A stretch of 35,685 nt of DNA from Planctomycetota bacterium (GCA_021413735.1 JAIOPV010000085.1:1-35685), one strand, 5' to 3'; positions 7,807-16,363 are shown, counted from the stretch's first letter. The notes: generated from the letters alone by a model not told the origin. Translations and numbers: made by a program.

Positions 7807-8636
7807 TTCCCGGCGGCTTCAGGGTGGCTCGGAGGCACGACCGGCAGTTCCGTGTGATTCGGCGGAACAACGGGCAACTCATCCGTAATCGGTGGCGTCG
7901 GCACGTATTCCGGGAACTCCGGGACTTCCAATGGCGGAGCCGGCAACTTCACCACAGGAATCGGAAGCGACGGCGTTGCAACCGGCGTCGGAACACTCGA
8001 ACTCGCGACCGGTGTCGTTGCAGTTGGCGTCAGCGGCGCCGTGACCGCGGGTGTCGCGTTCGTTTGTGGCGTCGGTGGCGTCGGCACCGGCGACGGTGCT
8101 GGCGGTGGTGTCGGCGTCGGAAGCGGGATCGGCATTGCCGGTGTCGGAGCGGACAGCGTCCCAGCCGGTGGTTGAATCATGAACGCGGGCGGGTTCTTGT
8201 TCTCCATCGGCAACAGGACCGGAACGGTCAGGAACTGCCGTTTGCCCGTCGCGATGGCGATGTCCTGCCCGTACTTGAACCCGAGGAAGTAGTCCTTAAC
8301 CAAGCACTGCCCGTTCTCGGTGAAATACTTCTTGTGGCGTGTGTATTTCGGCGGCGGAACTGCTGGTATCGAACCGTTACCGCCACGGTCGAGGTAATCG
8401 ACGTAGCCATCCAGGAACCCGTCGCGGAACTCGGCAGTGAACGCCCGACGTGGATATTGCGTCCGAACTTCCCGCCACAACGAGCGTGCTTGGCTTCGCA
8501 GTTTGTGCTCGATGCCGACTTGATTGTGAACGACCGACGGCTCGTTCACGATTGTCTGGGAGGCGTATTTGACCACACTGCAGCCGAGAGCTGTTGGCGT
8601 GAGCGCTCCGGCGAGTGCAACCGTCTTCCATCGCAT
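7803..8636 (-). CDS. Proline-rich lipoprotein, unknown
   Basis: A 277-residue protein with a signal peptide MRWKTVALAGALTPTALGC ending in a lipobox (ALGC, Cys 19). Residues 20-140 form a compact part with many Tyr/Arg/Lys residues (FRDGFLDGYVDYLDRG, YFLGFKYGQDIAIATGKR). Residues from about 150 on are low complexity, nearly all Pro, Thr, Val and Ala, and end in a short duplicated phrase ELPVVPP. The start at 8636 has GGAGG nine bases upstream. Longer in-frame starts further up encode sequence without a signal peptide and were not used. The stop overlaps the start of the export lipoprotein as GTGA, so the two are probably co-translated, and the long Pro tail may span the cell envelope. Confidence 0.85.
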   Translation of the reverse strand: MRWKTVALAGALTPTALGCSVVKYASQTIVNEPSVVHNQVGIEHKLRSQARSLWREVRTQYPRRAFTAEFRDGFLDGYVDYLDRGGNGSIPAVPPPKYTRHKKYFTENGQCLVKDYFLGFKYGQDIAIATGKRQFLTVPVLLPMENKNPPAFMIQPPAGTLSAPTPAMPIPLPTPTPPPAPSPVPTPPTPQTNATPAVTAPLTPTATTPVASSSVPTPVATPSLPIPVVKLPAPPLEVPEFPEYVPTPPITDELPVVPPNHTELPVVPPSHPEAAGK

Positions 8637-8926
8637 TGCGTGGCACCTCCGGGTAGGCTCTCCCGAGGAATATCGGCAGATGCGACGGTCTAAATTGATA
8701 ATCCTGGGTGGTTTTGCCGGTTTTCCGGGTTCTGCTGTGCGCCGAGTGTGCAATGCTTGGTTCGATGGGAGTGATCGTTGCAGTTCGTCGGCCGGGAAGC
8801 CGGGTAAGACAGACGGATTCGTCAAATTGACTCGAAGACGGCTGATCTGCGGGACGATCACATTCCCAACATCTGAATCAGTGCAACCGGTTCAATCGGT
8901 TACCTCCCCACATCGGAGTCATTTTC

Positions 8927-9337
8927 ATGGCGAAGTCCGCGAAGAAACCAGTGGCCAAGAAGGCTGCTCCCGCTGCCAAGAAGGCCGCACCCGCCGCGAA
9001 GAAAGCTGCACCCAAGAAAGCAGCTGCGAAACCGGCAGCCAAGAAAGCTGCCCCGGCTGCAAAGAAAGCTGCCCCGAAAAAGGCTGCCGTTGGCGCGGCA
9101 AAGACCACGAAGAAGCCCGTTGCAGCGAAGAAGCCCGCGACCAAGCCAGCCGCGAAGAAGGCACCGGTGAAGAAAGCTCCCGCAGCGGCTCCAGCGCCTG
9201 TCGCCGCTCCGGCTCCGGCTCCGCTTCCAGAGGTCACCGCAGTTCTGGAAGCGCCGCCGGCACCGGCTCCAGTCGAAACACTACCGCCAATCGCCGAGCC
9301 TGCCGCAACTCCACCGGAAGCCCCTCCCGCGATGTGA
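8927..9337 (+). CDS. Histone H1-like Lys/Ala/Pro-rich protein
   Basis: A 136-residue protein with two halves. Residues 1-82 consist of KKAAP-type repeats (AKKAAPAAKKAAP), rich in Lys and Ala, like the tail of eukaryotic H1 and bacterial H1-like proteins (Hc1/Hc2, AlgP). Residues 83-136 are Ala/Pro-rich with several Glu and no Lys. The first half is expected to bind DNA without sequence specificity and to compact it; the second half has no known role. GGAG at 8915-8918 supports the ATG. The gene stands alone, with a palindrome just after its stop that can act as terminator. Confidence 0.85.
   Translation: MAKSAKKPVAKKAAPAAKKAAPAAKKAAPKKAAAKPAAKKAAPAAKKAAPKKAAVGAAKTTKKPVAAKKPATKPAAKKAPVKKAPAAAPAPVAAPAPAPLPEVTAVLEAPPAPAPVETLPPIAEPAATPPEAPPAM
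8942..9095 (+). repeat. Short tandem repeats inside the H1-like gene
   Basis: Units of about 21 bases encoding KKAAPAA recur in tandem with third-position differences, which points to older duplications retained by selection on the protein and not to recent slippage. Confidence 0.6.
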
Positions 9338-9351
9338 TAGTTCGAAAATCG

Positions 9352-9408
9352 TATTCGCCGCTTGCGGCGTAGCGCTCACATTGGGCGCTACGCCGCAAGC
9401 GGCAAATA
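9352..9408. repeat. Palindromic repeat, 24-base arms
   Basis: Two 24-base arms (9352-9375 and 9385-9408) are reverse complements except for one position, with a nine-base spacer. The element sits between the convergent H1-like and histidine kinase genes and can form a long hairpin that could end transcription from both sides. The right arm recurs at the left edge of the window, and a shorter core recurs near 23431. Confidence 0.8.
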
Positions 9409-9424
9409 CCACTTCTCGGTTCGA

Positions 9425-12013
9425 TCACTTCCCAGGCAGTTCAAGCCGGAAGCAAGCACCTGTCCCGCCGTCGGCTGGGCGATAACCAAGGCGAGCGCCG
9501 AGAACTTCGGCCCACGACTTCGCCAAGGCCAAGCCCAAACCCGCGCCGCCGGCCGTGCTCTCGGCAAGTTCCCCGCGTCGGAACGGCTTGAAGATCGTTC
9601 GCCGTTCGTTCGCCGGAACCCCCGGACCGCGATCCTCGACTTCGAGCATGATCGTCTTGCCCGGTCCAGGCTTTGCCCACAGCCAGATTCGCTTGTCGAC
9701 CGCGTCGCGAGCGTACTTCCGGGCGTTGTCGATCAGATTCCCCGCGATCTGCTGAATCATCGCCGAATCGGTCGTAACTTCGCACTCCGGCGACAACGTC
9801 GAGATTACCACGAGTTCTCTGTCCTCCTGAGCGAGCCGATCCGTCCACGTTTGGCGAAGTAGGTCGAGCAGTTCATTGACCTTCACCGGTTTGATATCGC
9901 CGTTCTTGCGCCGCTTCTCCAGTTTCGCAAAGTCCAGCACATTGTCGATCAGGCGGTGAAGGCGATCCGATTCCGTCGCGAGCGTGTTCAGATACTCCTG
10001 CCGCTTCGCCTCGTCCGTAATCATGCCGCTCACGAGCAGGTCGAGGTACAACCGCAGAGAAGTCAGCGGCGTGCGAAGTTCGTGTGTGACAGCCGACACG
10101 AACCGAATCCGACGCTCGGCGAGGTCAATCAGCGTCCACCCGCTGAAGCCGACGGCTCCGATGGCGATGATCGCGGCAACCCACGCCAGCACGAGACCGA
10201 TTCGCAGCGGCGTCCATCCCGCACGCGGCAGAACCGCATCGACCCCAGGCTCAAGCTGAACTGGCAGCGCAGTCATCGCGCGATCAGGGGAAACGCCTTC
10301 GGGGTCGCGGACCGCAACGAGCCGAGCGTCGGGGAACAGGTCACGCACTTCATCTTTCAGCTTGGCTTCGAGCTTCGGCCAGTCGATGACGATGCCCTGA
10401 TAAACCGTCTTGTTGTCCTGCGGGTTCCGGAATTCGAGCCGGGCGGCGCGAACGAGCATGAGCGTTTCGCCTCCATCCGGGCCGGTCACCCACTGCGGAC
10501 GCATCGAGCCAAGGTGAACGGCGTGCGGAGCCGGCGGCAGAACGGCAGGCACGGGCGGGCGTTCCTCACCGGCAATCCCAGGTGCGGGCGGCTTCACGCT
10601 CGCTTTGTTATCGGCTTCGGGGTTATCGGAAGGGGCACGACGGCTTGAGTCTCGCGACCGCAGCAACCAGCCGAACTGCGCGACCTCATCCTTCGCTCGG
10701 TCAACCGCTGATTCCCGGCGGTCTCGTTCCGCCAAGGCCGACTTCAACGCCTCGATGCCGAGAGCGCCAAACGCTTGAATCTCTTCCTCACGCTGTTTCT
10801 GAGCAGCGGCTTCCTTGGCTTCCTTGTCCTTGGCGATTCTTTCTTTGGCTGCATCCAGATTCAGTTTGCCGGGGTTCTTGTCGGGTGCGGTCACGCCGCC
10901 CACCGGGCTTGTTACGCCGGGACTCGCCGGCACGGGTGGCCCCACGGGAGCCAGCACAATCGGGGGAATCACGTCGTTTTTGCCGAGCGGACCCTGCTGA
11001 AACTTCTGCTCGTTGTTCAGCATCGAGTTCTGATAGTTGCCTTGTACCGAGTTTCGTGCCAGGGGACCGTCGTAGGCGTTCTTGGCCTCATCGAGCGCCT
11101 TCGAGAAAGACTCAGCTCGTTTGAGGTATTCGAGGACGCCCCGATCATTCTCCGCGCCTTTCTGACCCTGCACGCCTCTCATCGCCACGTTCGATTGACT
11201 CATTCCACCGCCGCGCTGCGACTTTGGCTGTTCGTACTTCTTCTGCTGCGGAAGGTCGTTGTCGCCTCGCTGTGAATTGGCAGCTTGTTGCTGTGGGTCG
11301 ATTGGCAATTGCTCTGCCTGACGCAGACACACCTCGAAACCCAGAACGCGGTATGAGTCCGTTTTTGGGTCTGGGATAATGTTCGAGATTGGATCGGAGG
11401 GCGGTGGTTTCAAGGTGGCGTCGGGCGGCTGCGAAACGTGACCCGGCATCGGGTTCGGCTCGGAGGTCATCAATTCCGGCAGCGAATCGGCGAAGGCGCG
11501 ATCGCGTGCCCCGAACAGCTCACACGTTGCCCGAACGGGGAACCGCGTCTTGAGGTCGGAAAGCGCGACTTCGCGGCTGCCCCCGAAGTTCGACAATCCG
11601 ACGTCGGCCCAGGCTTCTCGCACTCGCTCGCACTCGCCGCGATCGGTCGGAGCCTGGTTCGACGTCCAGCCTTTCGCCGGGTCGAGTTGGAAGTGGAGAC
11701 GCATCCAGTCGGGGAGTGTTGCGGCGAGAAGCGGAGTTGCGGCCGAGCCAGAAACGCCAACAGGATCAGCCGAATCATAGTGATAGAACGGTCGGCTATC
11801 CTCGACCCCGAGAGCGGGGAGCATTCGGCCGTCGAGTCGCCAGAGTGCAACGCGAAGATTGTTCCCGAGTTCGGCGCGAGCGGCGGCTTCTCGTTGAGCC
11901 TGCTCGACTTCCAGAGCGGCGTAGGTAACCCAACCCAGGCCAGCGAAGACCAGCCCCGCGACGAGGAAGAACACGCTCGGCCAGCCAACTCGTCCAAGCA
12001 AACGCCGATTCAT
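9425..12013 (-). CDS. Membrane sensor histidine kinase
   Basis: An 862-residue two-component sensor. Membrane segments lie at about 14-34 and 603-627 and bracket an unusually large sensor region of roughly 570 residues outside the cytoplasm. This contains Gln/Asn- and Pro-rich stretches and a charged helical segment near 400-470. The cytoplasmic part has the HisKA phosphoacceptor THELRTPLTS with His 644, then the ATP-binding domain with the N box (NLIDNARKYA), G1 box (DRGPGVP) and G2 box (GGAGLGLALAK near 819). All key residues are present. The ATG start is 21 bases after the stop of the response regulator gene, so the two form an operon. The signal is unknown. Confidence 0.93.
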   Translation of the reverse strand: MNRRLLGRVGWPSVFFLVAGLVFAGLGWVTYAALEVEQAQREAAARAELGNNLRVALWRLDGRMLPALGVEDSRPFYHYDSADPVGVSGSAATPLLAATLPDWMRLHFQLDPAKGWTSNQAPTDRGECERVREAWADVGLSNFGGSREVALSDLKTRFPVRATCELFGARDRAFADSLPELMTSEPNPMPGHVSQPPDATLKPPPSDPISNIIPDPKTDSYRVLGFEVCLRQAEQLPIDPQQQAANSQRGDNDLPQQKKYEQPKSQRGGGMSQSNVAMRGVQGQKGAENDRGVLEYLKRAESFSKALDEAKNAYDGPLARNSVQGNYQNSMLNNEQKFQQGPLGKNDVIPPIVLAPVGPPVPASPGVTSPVGGVTAPDKNPGKLNLDAAKERIAKDKEAKEAAAQKQREEEIQAFGALGIEALKSALAERDRRESAVDRAKDEVAQFGWLLRSRDSSRRAPSDNPEADNKASVKPPAPGIAGEERPPVPAVLPPAPHAVHLGSMRPQWVTGPDGGETLMLVRAARLEFRNPQDNKTVYQGIVIDWPKLEAKLKDEVRDLFPDARLVAVRDPEGVSPDRAMTALPVQLEPGVDAVLPRAGWTPLRIGLVLAWVAAIIAIGAVGFSGWTLIDLAERRIRFVSAVTHELRTPLTSLRLYLDLLVSGMITDEAKRQEYLNTLATESDRLHRLIDNVLDFAKLEKRRKNGDIKPVKVNELLDLLRQTWTDRLAQEDRELVVISTLSPECEVTTDSAMIQQIAGNLIDNARKYARDAVDKRIWLWAKPGPGKTIMLEVEDRGPGVPANERRTIFKPFRRGELAESTAGGAGLGLALAKSWAEVLGARLGYRPADGGTGACFRLELPGK

Positions 12014-12034
12014 GGTCTTCCCCTCATCAACAGA

Positions 12035-12754
12035 TCAAGCTTTGTTTGCTAGGGCAGGGCCGGCCATGTAGCCGTGTGCCCGAACCGTCACGATCGCCTC
12101 GGGTTGATCGTCGCCCCCGTCGGGGGTCTTCAGTTTCGCCCGCAGTCGGGCGACGTGCATATCCACAGCTCGCGTTTCGAGACCCGCGGTGCCGATTCCC
12201 CACACTCGGGAAAGCAACTCTTCACGGGACACAGCTCGTTCACGGTTCGACACAAGATATTTTAGCAGCGCCGCTTCCGTTTCGGACAAATCGGAGCGAC
12301 CGCCGTCGGGCCAACGAATCTCACGGCGATTCAAGTCGATCATTCCAGAACCGACGTTCACCAAACACACCTCGACAGTCGGCTTCATGGTGCGACGCAG
12401 AATTGCCTCAACTCGTGCGATCAGTTCCTTTGCCGAGAACGGTTTGACAACGTAATCGTCGGCGCCCATTTTCAGGCCGCGAACCCGGTCGTCCTCGCTG
12501 CCGCGTGCTGTGAGGAGAATCACAGGGCGGGTCGGGTTCGTGCGACGCAATTCCGAAAGCACTTCAAGCCCATCCCGTTTCGGCAACATGATATCCAGCA
12601 GAACGAGATCGACTCCGGCGGCGGCGGCTTCTCGCAGTCCCGCAGCTCCATCGGGAGCCTCGGTTACCTCGTAGCCGCTGAGCCGGAGAGCATCGGAAAC
12701 CCCTCGGCGAATGGCGGATTCGTCCTCAACCACCACGATACGTGCCTTCGGCAT
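12035..12754 (-). CDS. OmpR/PhoB-type response regulator
   Basis: A 239-residue DNA-binding response regulator. The receiver domain occupies about residues 4-117, with acidic residues Glu 10 and Asp 11, phosphoacceptor Asp 54 (LLDIMLP), Thr 82 and Lys 104 (VVKPF). A winged-helix domain follows at about 140-232, with LSETEAALLKYL, SREELLSRVWG and the recognition helix region AVDMHVARLRAKL. It is the first gene of an operon with the histidine kinase and is presumably phosphorylated by it. Its targets are not visible from the window. Confidence 0.95.
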   Translation of the reverse strand: MPKARIVVVEDESAIRRGVSDALRLSGYEVTEAPDGAAGLREAAAAGVDLVLLDIMLPKRDGLEVLSELRRTNPTRPVILLTARGSEDDRVRGLKMGADDYVVKPFSAKELIARVEAILRRTMKPTVEVCLVNVGSGMIDLNRREIRWPDGGRSDLSETEAALLKYLVSNRERAVSREELLSRVWGIGTAGLETRAVDMHVARLRAKLKTPDGGDDQPEAIVTVRAHGYMAGPALANKA

Positions 12755-12949
12755 GGTTCGACCCCAGGAGTGTTTGGGCGCTTGTGAACGGTCGTCAGAC
12801 GTCAGCGGAGAGACGAACGCGGCTGTGATCTACAACCGAGTTTTTGACGGCATCGAACGACCCGAACTGCGATTTTCGGGCCGTTACACACAAGACGTTA
12901 CACACCCCGATTTCGATTGCCGAATCACGGATTCTCATGAACAGAAGCC

Positions 12950-12970
12950 GGCAGCCCCACCGGGGCTGCC
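12950..12970. terminator. GC hairpin after the DUF4139 gene
   Basis: GGCAGCCCC (12950-12958) and GGGGCTGCC (12962-12970) form a perfect nine-pair stem with a three-base loop, 15 bases beyond the stop of the minus-strand DUF4139 gene. The flanking GCTAAAC matches the end of the large palindrome at 14853-14915, so it belongs to the same repeat family. Confidence 0.6.
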
Positions 12971-12985
12971 GCTAAACCGGAGACA

Positions 12986-14815
12986 TTACTTCGCCTGGAA
13001 CGAGCCGATGTTCACGTTCTTGTCGAGTTCCATCTTGAACTCGTAGTCGATTGTGAGCGCCTTCTCGCCGTTCTGCTTCGGGTCGACGTTCACGTCCCAA
13101 CGCAGCAGCCCCTTGGTCTTCTCGTCGCGAACATACAGCGGATCGCTGCTGAGTTCGGGCTTCGGATCCTTCAAGCTGATGGCGATGGTCATGGTCGCTT
13201 CCGCGTGCGGCATCCGGTCCCACACCTGCACCGGCACCGGCGTGCTCTTGTAGCTCGTGAGCAGGATTCGGTACTTGAAGTTGAGGACCTGGTTGCCGCC
13301 CTGCGTCGTTCGCGTGCGGTCCACGAGGATACGCGAAACCTGCAACTGCGGATCAACCCCGAACCCAACCGTGAACGGCTTGCCAACCGCCACAAGCGGA
13401 ATCTTCGCCGAGCCGACAAAGTCGCCGCCAAGGTACATCGTCGCTTCGCCCGGCAGCAGGACGACATCGCTGTTGTTCACCATGTCGGCGAGGCGGTAGA
13501 CGTTCGAGGTCAGCACCGGAACGGCCTTGTAGTAGAACTTCGGAGCGAAATCGAGCTTCGTGATCTCGACCACTTGCTCGTCGTTGCGGCTCGGGATGGT
13601 CAGCTTCGGCTTGAGAACGTAGGTCACGCTTGGGCCGTCGTTGCCGCCTGGAACGGGACGGTGATCGGCCTTGATGAACTCATCGCTGCTGACAAAGAGA
13701 TCGCTGAACTGTTCGAGGGCGGCCGCGTCGTTTTGCTGCTTGGCGGCTTCAAAAGCATTCTTCTGCGCGTAGTTCCCGGCTGCCTGCCCGCGAAGCGATT
13801 TCGATTCCTTTTCCAGAGCTTCCTGGAACGCACGCGGGTTTGGCATGTTCGGTCCGCCAGCCCCCGGAACCGGCGCCGGAGCGCGGAGATCGCCCGGACC
13901 AACCGCGACAGCACCGCCACCAGCAGTGACACCAACGGCCAGCGACTTCAGATCGGGTGGCGAAGCGTTTAGCAGTGGTTGTGCGGTCGAAAGCGTGATC
14001 TGTGCGTTCGTCCAGTCTTCACCAGTCTTCTGTTCGATGGCTGCCTGGTACTCGACGACAACGGGATCTTTCTCCTTGCCACCGGAGCGGAACTTGTACT
14101 GCGGACGCCACGCGGCACCGCTGACGAGGTAATTCAGCTTGATGGTGCCGCCGCCGGCCTTCTTATCCACGAGGATCACAGCGTCGCGTTCATTGCGAAC
14201 TACGCCGCCAGATGCCTCATCATGTTGCCGCTTCAGAAACGCGATCTGGCTCACGATTTCTTCGAGCTGTTGCTTGACGAGGAGTTGTTCCTTGCTGCGT
14301 TTCGTGCGGTCTTCCTGCACGAACTTCGCCAGCGCGATGATCTTTTCGGTGTCGAGCAGCCCCTTGTCGGTCAGGTGTTCGAGCGACTTGGAGGTGAAGC
14401 CTTCCATCTTGTCGAGGAGCTTGAGGTTCTCGCCGATGGTCTTGAGTTCAGCTTCGAGCGATTGTTGTTTAGTGACCTGTGTCTTGATTTGCACGTCGAG
14501 TTTGCGAACGGCTTCGCGGGTATCCTCGGCGATGGCTCGCGTGCGATACCGGACGCTCAGGACGCGAATGTTGTCGTTGCCTTCAGCGTAAAGCGAGGTT
14601 TGCATCGTGTATGGCGGCATCGGGGAGACGACCACTTCCGTGAGACCGGCGGCTTCAGGCGCAGTGACTTCGCGAGTGACGAGTGCGTTGGTCGAGTAGA
14701 CGGTGACGGCGGTGATTTTGCTGGCTGCGGGTTTTGTTGCGTCGGCCTTTTCGTCGGCGCGAACGGTGGAAGAGAGAAGCACAGCGAGCGTCAGTAGCGA
14801 GAGCCGGAAAAGCAT
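12986..14815 (-). CDS. Exported DUF4140/DUF4139 protein (mucoidy inhibitor A-like)
   Basis: A 609-residue exported protein with a signal peptide (MLFRLSLLTLAVLLSSTVRA). Residues about 34-135 match the N-terminal DUF4140 domain (ITAVTVYSTNALVTREV). A helical, probably coiled-coil part follows at about 100-200 (QVTKQQSLEAELKTIGENLK). The DUF4139 domain fills about 215-600, with LNYLVSGAAWRPQY, EDWTNAQITLSTAQP and WDRMPHAEATM. Family members are known from animals to bacteria and their function is unresolved. A low-complexity Ala/Gly/Pro/Gln linker near 300-360 interrupts the domain. It lies downstream of the von Willebrand A gene on the same strand, but a strong palindrome separates them. Confidence 0.9.
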   Translation of the reverse strand: MLFRLSLLTLAVLLSSTVRADEKADATKPAASKITAVTVYSTNALVTREVTAPEAAGLTEVVVSPMPPYTMQTSLYAEGNDNIRVLSVRYRTRAIAEDTREAVRKLDVQIKTQVTKQQSLEAELKTIGENLKLLDKMEGFTSKSLEHLTDKGLLDTEKIIALAKFVQEDRTKRSKEQLLVKQQLEEIVSQIAFLKRQHDEASGGVVRNERDAVILVDKKAGGGTIKLNYLVSGAAWRPQYKFRSGGKEKDPVVVEYQAAIEQKTGEDWTNAQITLSTAQPLLNASPPDLKSLAVGVTAGGGAVAVGPGDLRAPAPVPGAGGPNMPNPRAFQEALEKESKSLRGQAAGNYAQKNAFEAAKQQNDAAALEQFSDLFVSSDEFIKADHRPVPGGNDGPSVTYVLKPKLTIPSRNDEQVVEITKLDFAPKFYYKAVPVLTSNVYRLADMVNNSDVVLLPGEATMYLGGDFVGSAKIPLVAVGKPFTVGFGVDPQLQVSRILVDRTRTTQGGNQVLNFKYRILLTSYKSTPVPVQVWDRMPHAEATMTIAISLKDPKPELSSDPLYVRDEKTKGLLRWDVNVDPKQNGEKALTIDYEFKMELDKNVNIGSFQAK

Positions 14816-14852
14816 GGGAATCAGGGGGTTTGGATTGTGGATGGAGAGCTGG

Positions 14853-14915
14853 GTTTAGCAACAGCCCCAGCGGGGCTGCGTCTGAGGCGCAGCCCCGCTG
14901 GGGCTGTTGCTAAAC
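14853..14915. repeat. Perfect nested palindrome, 28-base arms
   Basis: Arms 14853-14880 and 14888-14915 are exact reverse complements around a seven-base spacer. Each arm also contains its own small palindrome (CAGCCCCAGCGGGGCTG), so cruciform or clover-like folds are possible. It lies between the stop of the von Willebrand A gene and the start of the DUF4139 gene, and could terminate the former. Confidence 0.85.
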
Positions 14916-14928
14916 ACGTCGTTATCGA

Positions 14929-16134
14929 TTACTTCTTTTCGCCAGGAACCTCGAAGCCCTTGGTCTTGGCCTGATCGCGGATCAGCCCCTTGACCGCTTC
15001 ATCGAGAGCCTTTTCGCCGTCGGTCTTCGGCTTCTTGGCGAGTTCTTCCTCGACTTTCTTCGCACGCTTGGCGGAGAGGTCGGTGATCTTCTTCTGCAGT
15101 TCGGCCCGTTCTTCGGCCTTCTTCTTCAGGTATTCGAGCCGTTCTTCGGGCTTGAGCTTCTTGAGGTCGTCGCAGAGGTCTTCTTCCTTGACCTTCTTGA
15201 GGTCGAAGTCCTTCTCCTTCATCTTGTCCACGAGATCCCATGTGCTGTTGCGATACAGGGCGCCTGCCTTCGACTCAGCGCGAGCGATCGCGGCGACCTG
15301 CGGAGCGCCAGCAACACCAGGAGCGGCCTTGGCGTTCTCATCCTGCTTGAGTTGGTTCGCGGCGCGATCCTTGCCATCCTTGCCGAAAGCGACGTAGGTC
15401 TTGTTGAGTTCTTCGCCGAGCTTGACGATCTGTTCATCGAATTCCGTCTTCACAACGACCTGCTGCACGGCCTTGTTCTGGTCGATGGTCATGTGCTTGC
15501 CGCCGCACTTCTCGGAGAACCCGGCCCAGCCAGCGATTTCGTCATCGCGGCCGTACTTGCAGTAAATCGTGTTGATGAGGATGTCGTTCTTCTTGGCGAG
15601 AGCCGCGACATCTGTGAGGGTCACTTGCTTGTCCTGATCGGCCGGTTCGTTGCCGCAGACGAAGACGAGCTTCATCGCGTTCTTCTCGGCGCTCCACTTT
15701 TGTTCTTCGATTGCAGCCTTGCTGACGCGAGCGACGTATTCGGTGCCGCCGCCGATCGTGAGCGAATTGAGGGCTTTGTAAACGTCGTCGAGATCGACGG
15801 TCAGATCCATGTCCTTGCGAACCCAGCCCTTGTCGGCGGGGTAGTTGCTGTGGCCGTAGCTGTACAAGCCGACCCGCAGGTTCGGGGTGGGTTTCAGCTT
15901 GGCGAGTTCGTTGACGATGTCCCAGAGGCGAATCTTGGCCGAGTCGATCAGCCCGTTCATGCTTCCGGAAACGTCGAGACAGATGACGAGGTCGATTGCG
16001 GGGCCTTCCGCGACGACCGGAGCCGCGACTGGCTTTTCGGCGGGCTTTTCCTGAGCCCACACGGGCGCGACGACCACCCCGGCAAGCAGGGCAACTGCGA
16101 CGGAATAGGCGAATTTACGGAGCAAGGCAGACAT
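14929..16134 (-). CDS. Exported von Willebrand factor A domain protein
   Basis: A 401-residue exported protein. The signal peptide covers residues 1-27 (core AYSVAVALLAGVVVAPVWA). A VWA domain begins near 46, with the metal-binding DxSxS motif at 54-58 (DVSGS), followed by GLYSYG and GGGTEYVARV. The C-terminal third (about 290-400) is highly charged Lys/Glu helix, likely coiled coil. VWA domains bind ligands through a metal ion, and planctomycetes have many exported ones. The start at 16134 is chosen because AGGAGG lies just upstream; the open frame runs on to 17379, but that part is antisense to another gene. The gene is divergent from the lipoprotein gene at 16453. Confidence 0.9.
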   Translation of the reverse strand: MSALLRKFAYSVAVALLAGVVVAPVWAQEKPAEKPVAAPVVAEGPAIDLVICLDVSGSMNGLIDSAKIRLWDIVNELAKLKPTPNLRVGLYSYGHSNYPADKGWVRKDMDLTVDLDDVYKALNSLTIGGGTEYVARVSKAAIEEQKWSAEKNAMKLVFVCGNEPADQDKQVTLTDVAALAKKNDILINTIYCKYGRDDEIAGWAGFSEKCGGKHMTIDQNKAVQQVVVKTEFDEQIVKLGEELNKTYVAFGKDGKDRAANQLKQDENAKAAPGVAGAPQVAAIARAESKAGALYRNSTWDLVDKMKEKDFDLKKVKEEDLCDDLKKLKPEERLEYLKKKAEERAELQKKITDLSAKRAKKVEEELAKKPKTDGEKALDEAVKGLIRDQAKTKGFEVPGEKK

Positions 16135-16247
16135 TTCGACACCCTCCTGAGGAAACGCGGGCAACGAGCGAGTGAGCCACACCCTTCCGACGCGATTGTA
16201 ACCACCACGGATTGTGCCTGCTGTAACTTCTTGGTAACGCTCCATTT

Positions 16248-16363
16248 GGTGTTTAGTGTTTGGTGTTTCGTGTTTAGTTGGGTTGTTGGTCATCGTGCAC
16301 GCCAACTGAAACGGTGAGCCGAGTCGCTCAACACAAAACACAAAACACGAAACACCAAACACA
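16248..16363. repeat. Inverted arrays of a 7-base repeat in a divergent intergenic region
   Basis: Four tandem copies of NGTGTTT (16248-16275) face four tandem copies of AAACACN (16336-16363) across about 60 bases. Twenty bases (16256-16275 and 16343-16362) are exactly complementary. The 318-base gap between the divergent genes at 16134 and 16453 holds this element and presumably both promoters, which I cannot place with confidence. Confidence 0.75.

Noticed and set aside
8637-8861. 75-residue extension of the proline-rich lipoprotein
   Set aside because: It would place the lipobox signal inside the protein. GGAGG supports the start at 8636.
13979-14797. Plus-strand frame opposite the DUF4139 gene
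   Set aside because: Antisense shadow of a recognised family member.
16248-16363. CRISPR array
   Set aside because: The repeats are only seven bases, contiguous and inverted, with no spacers.
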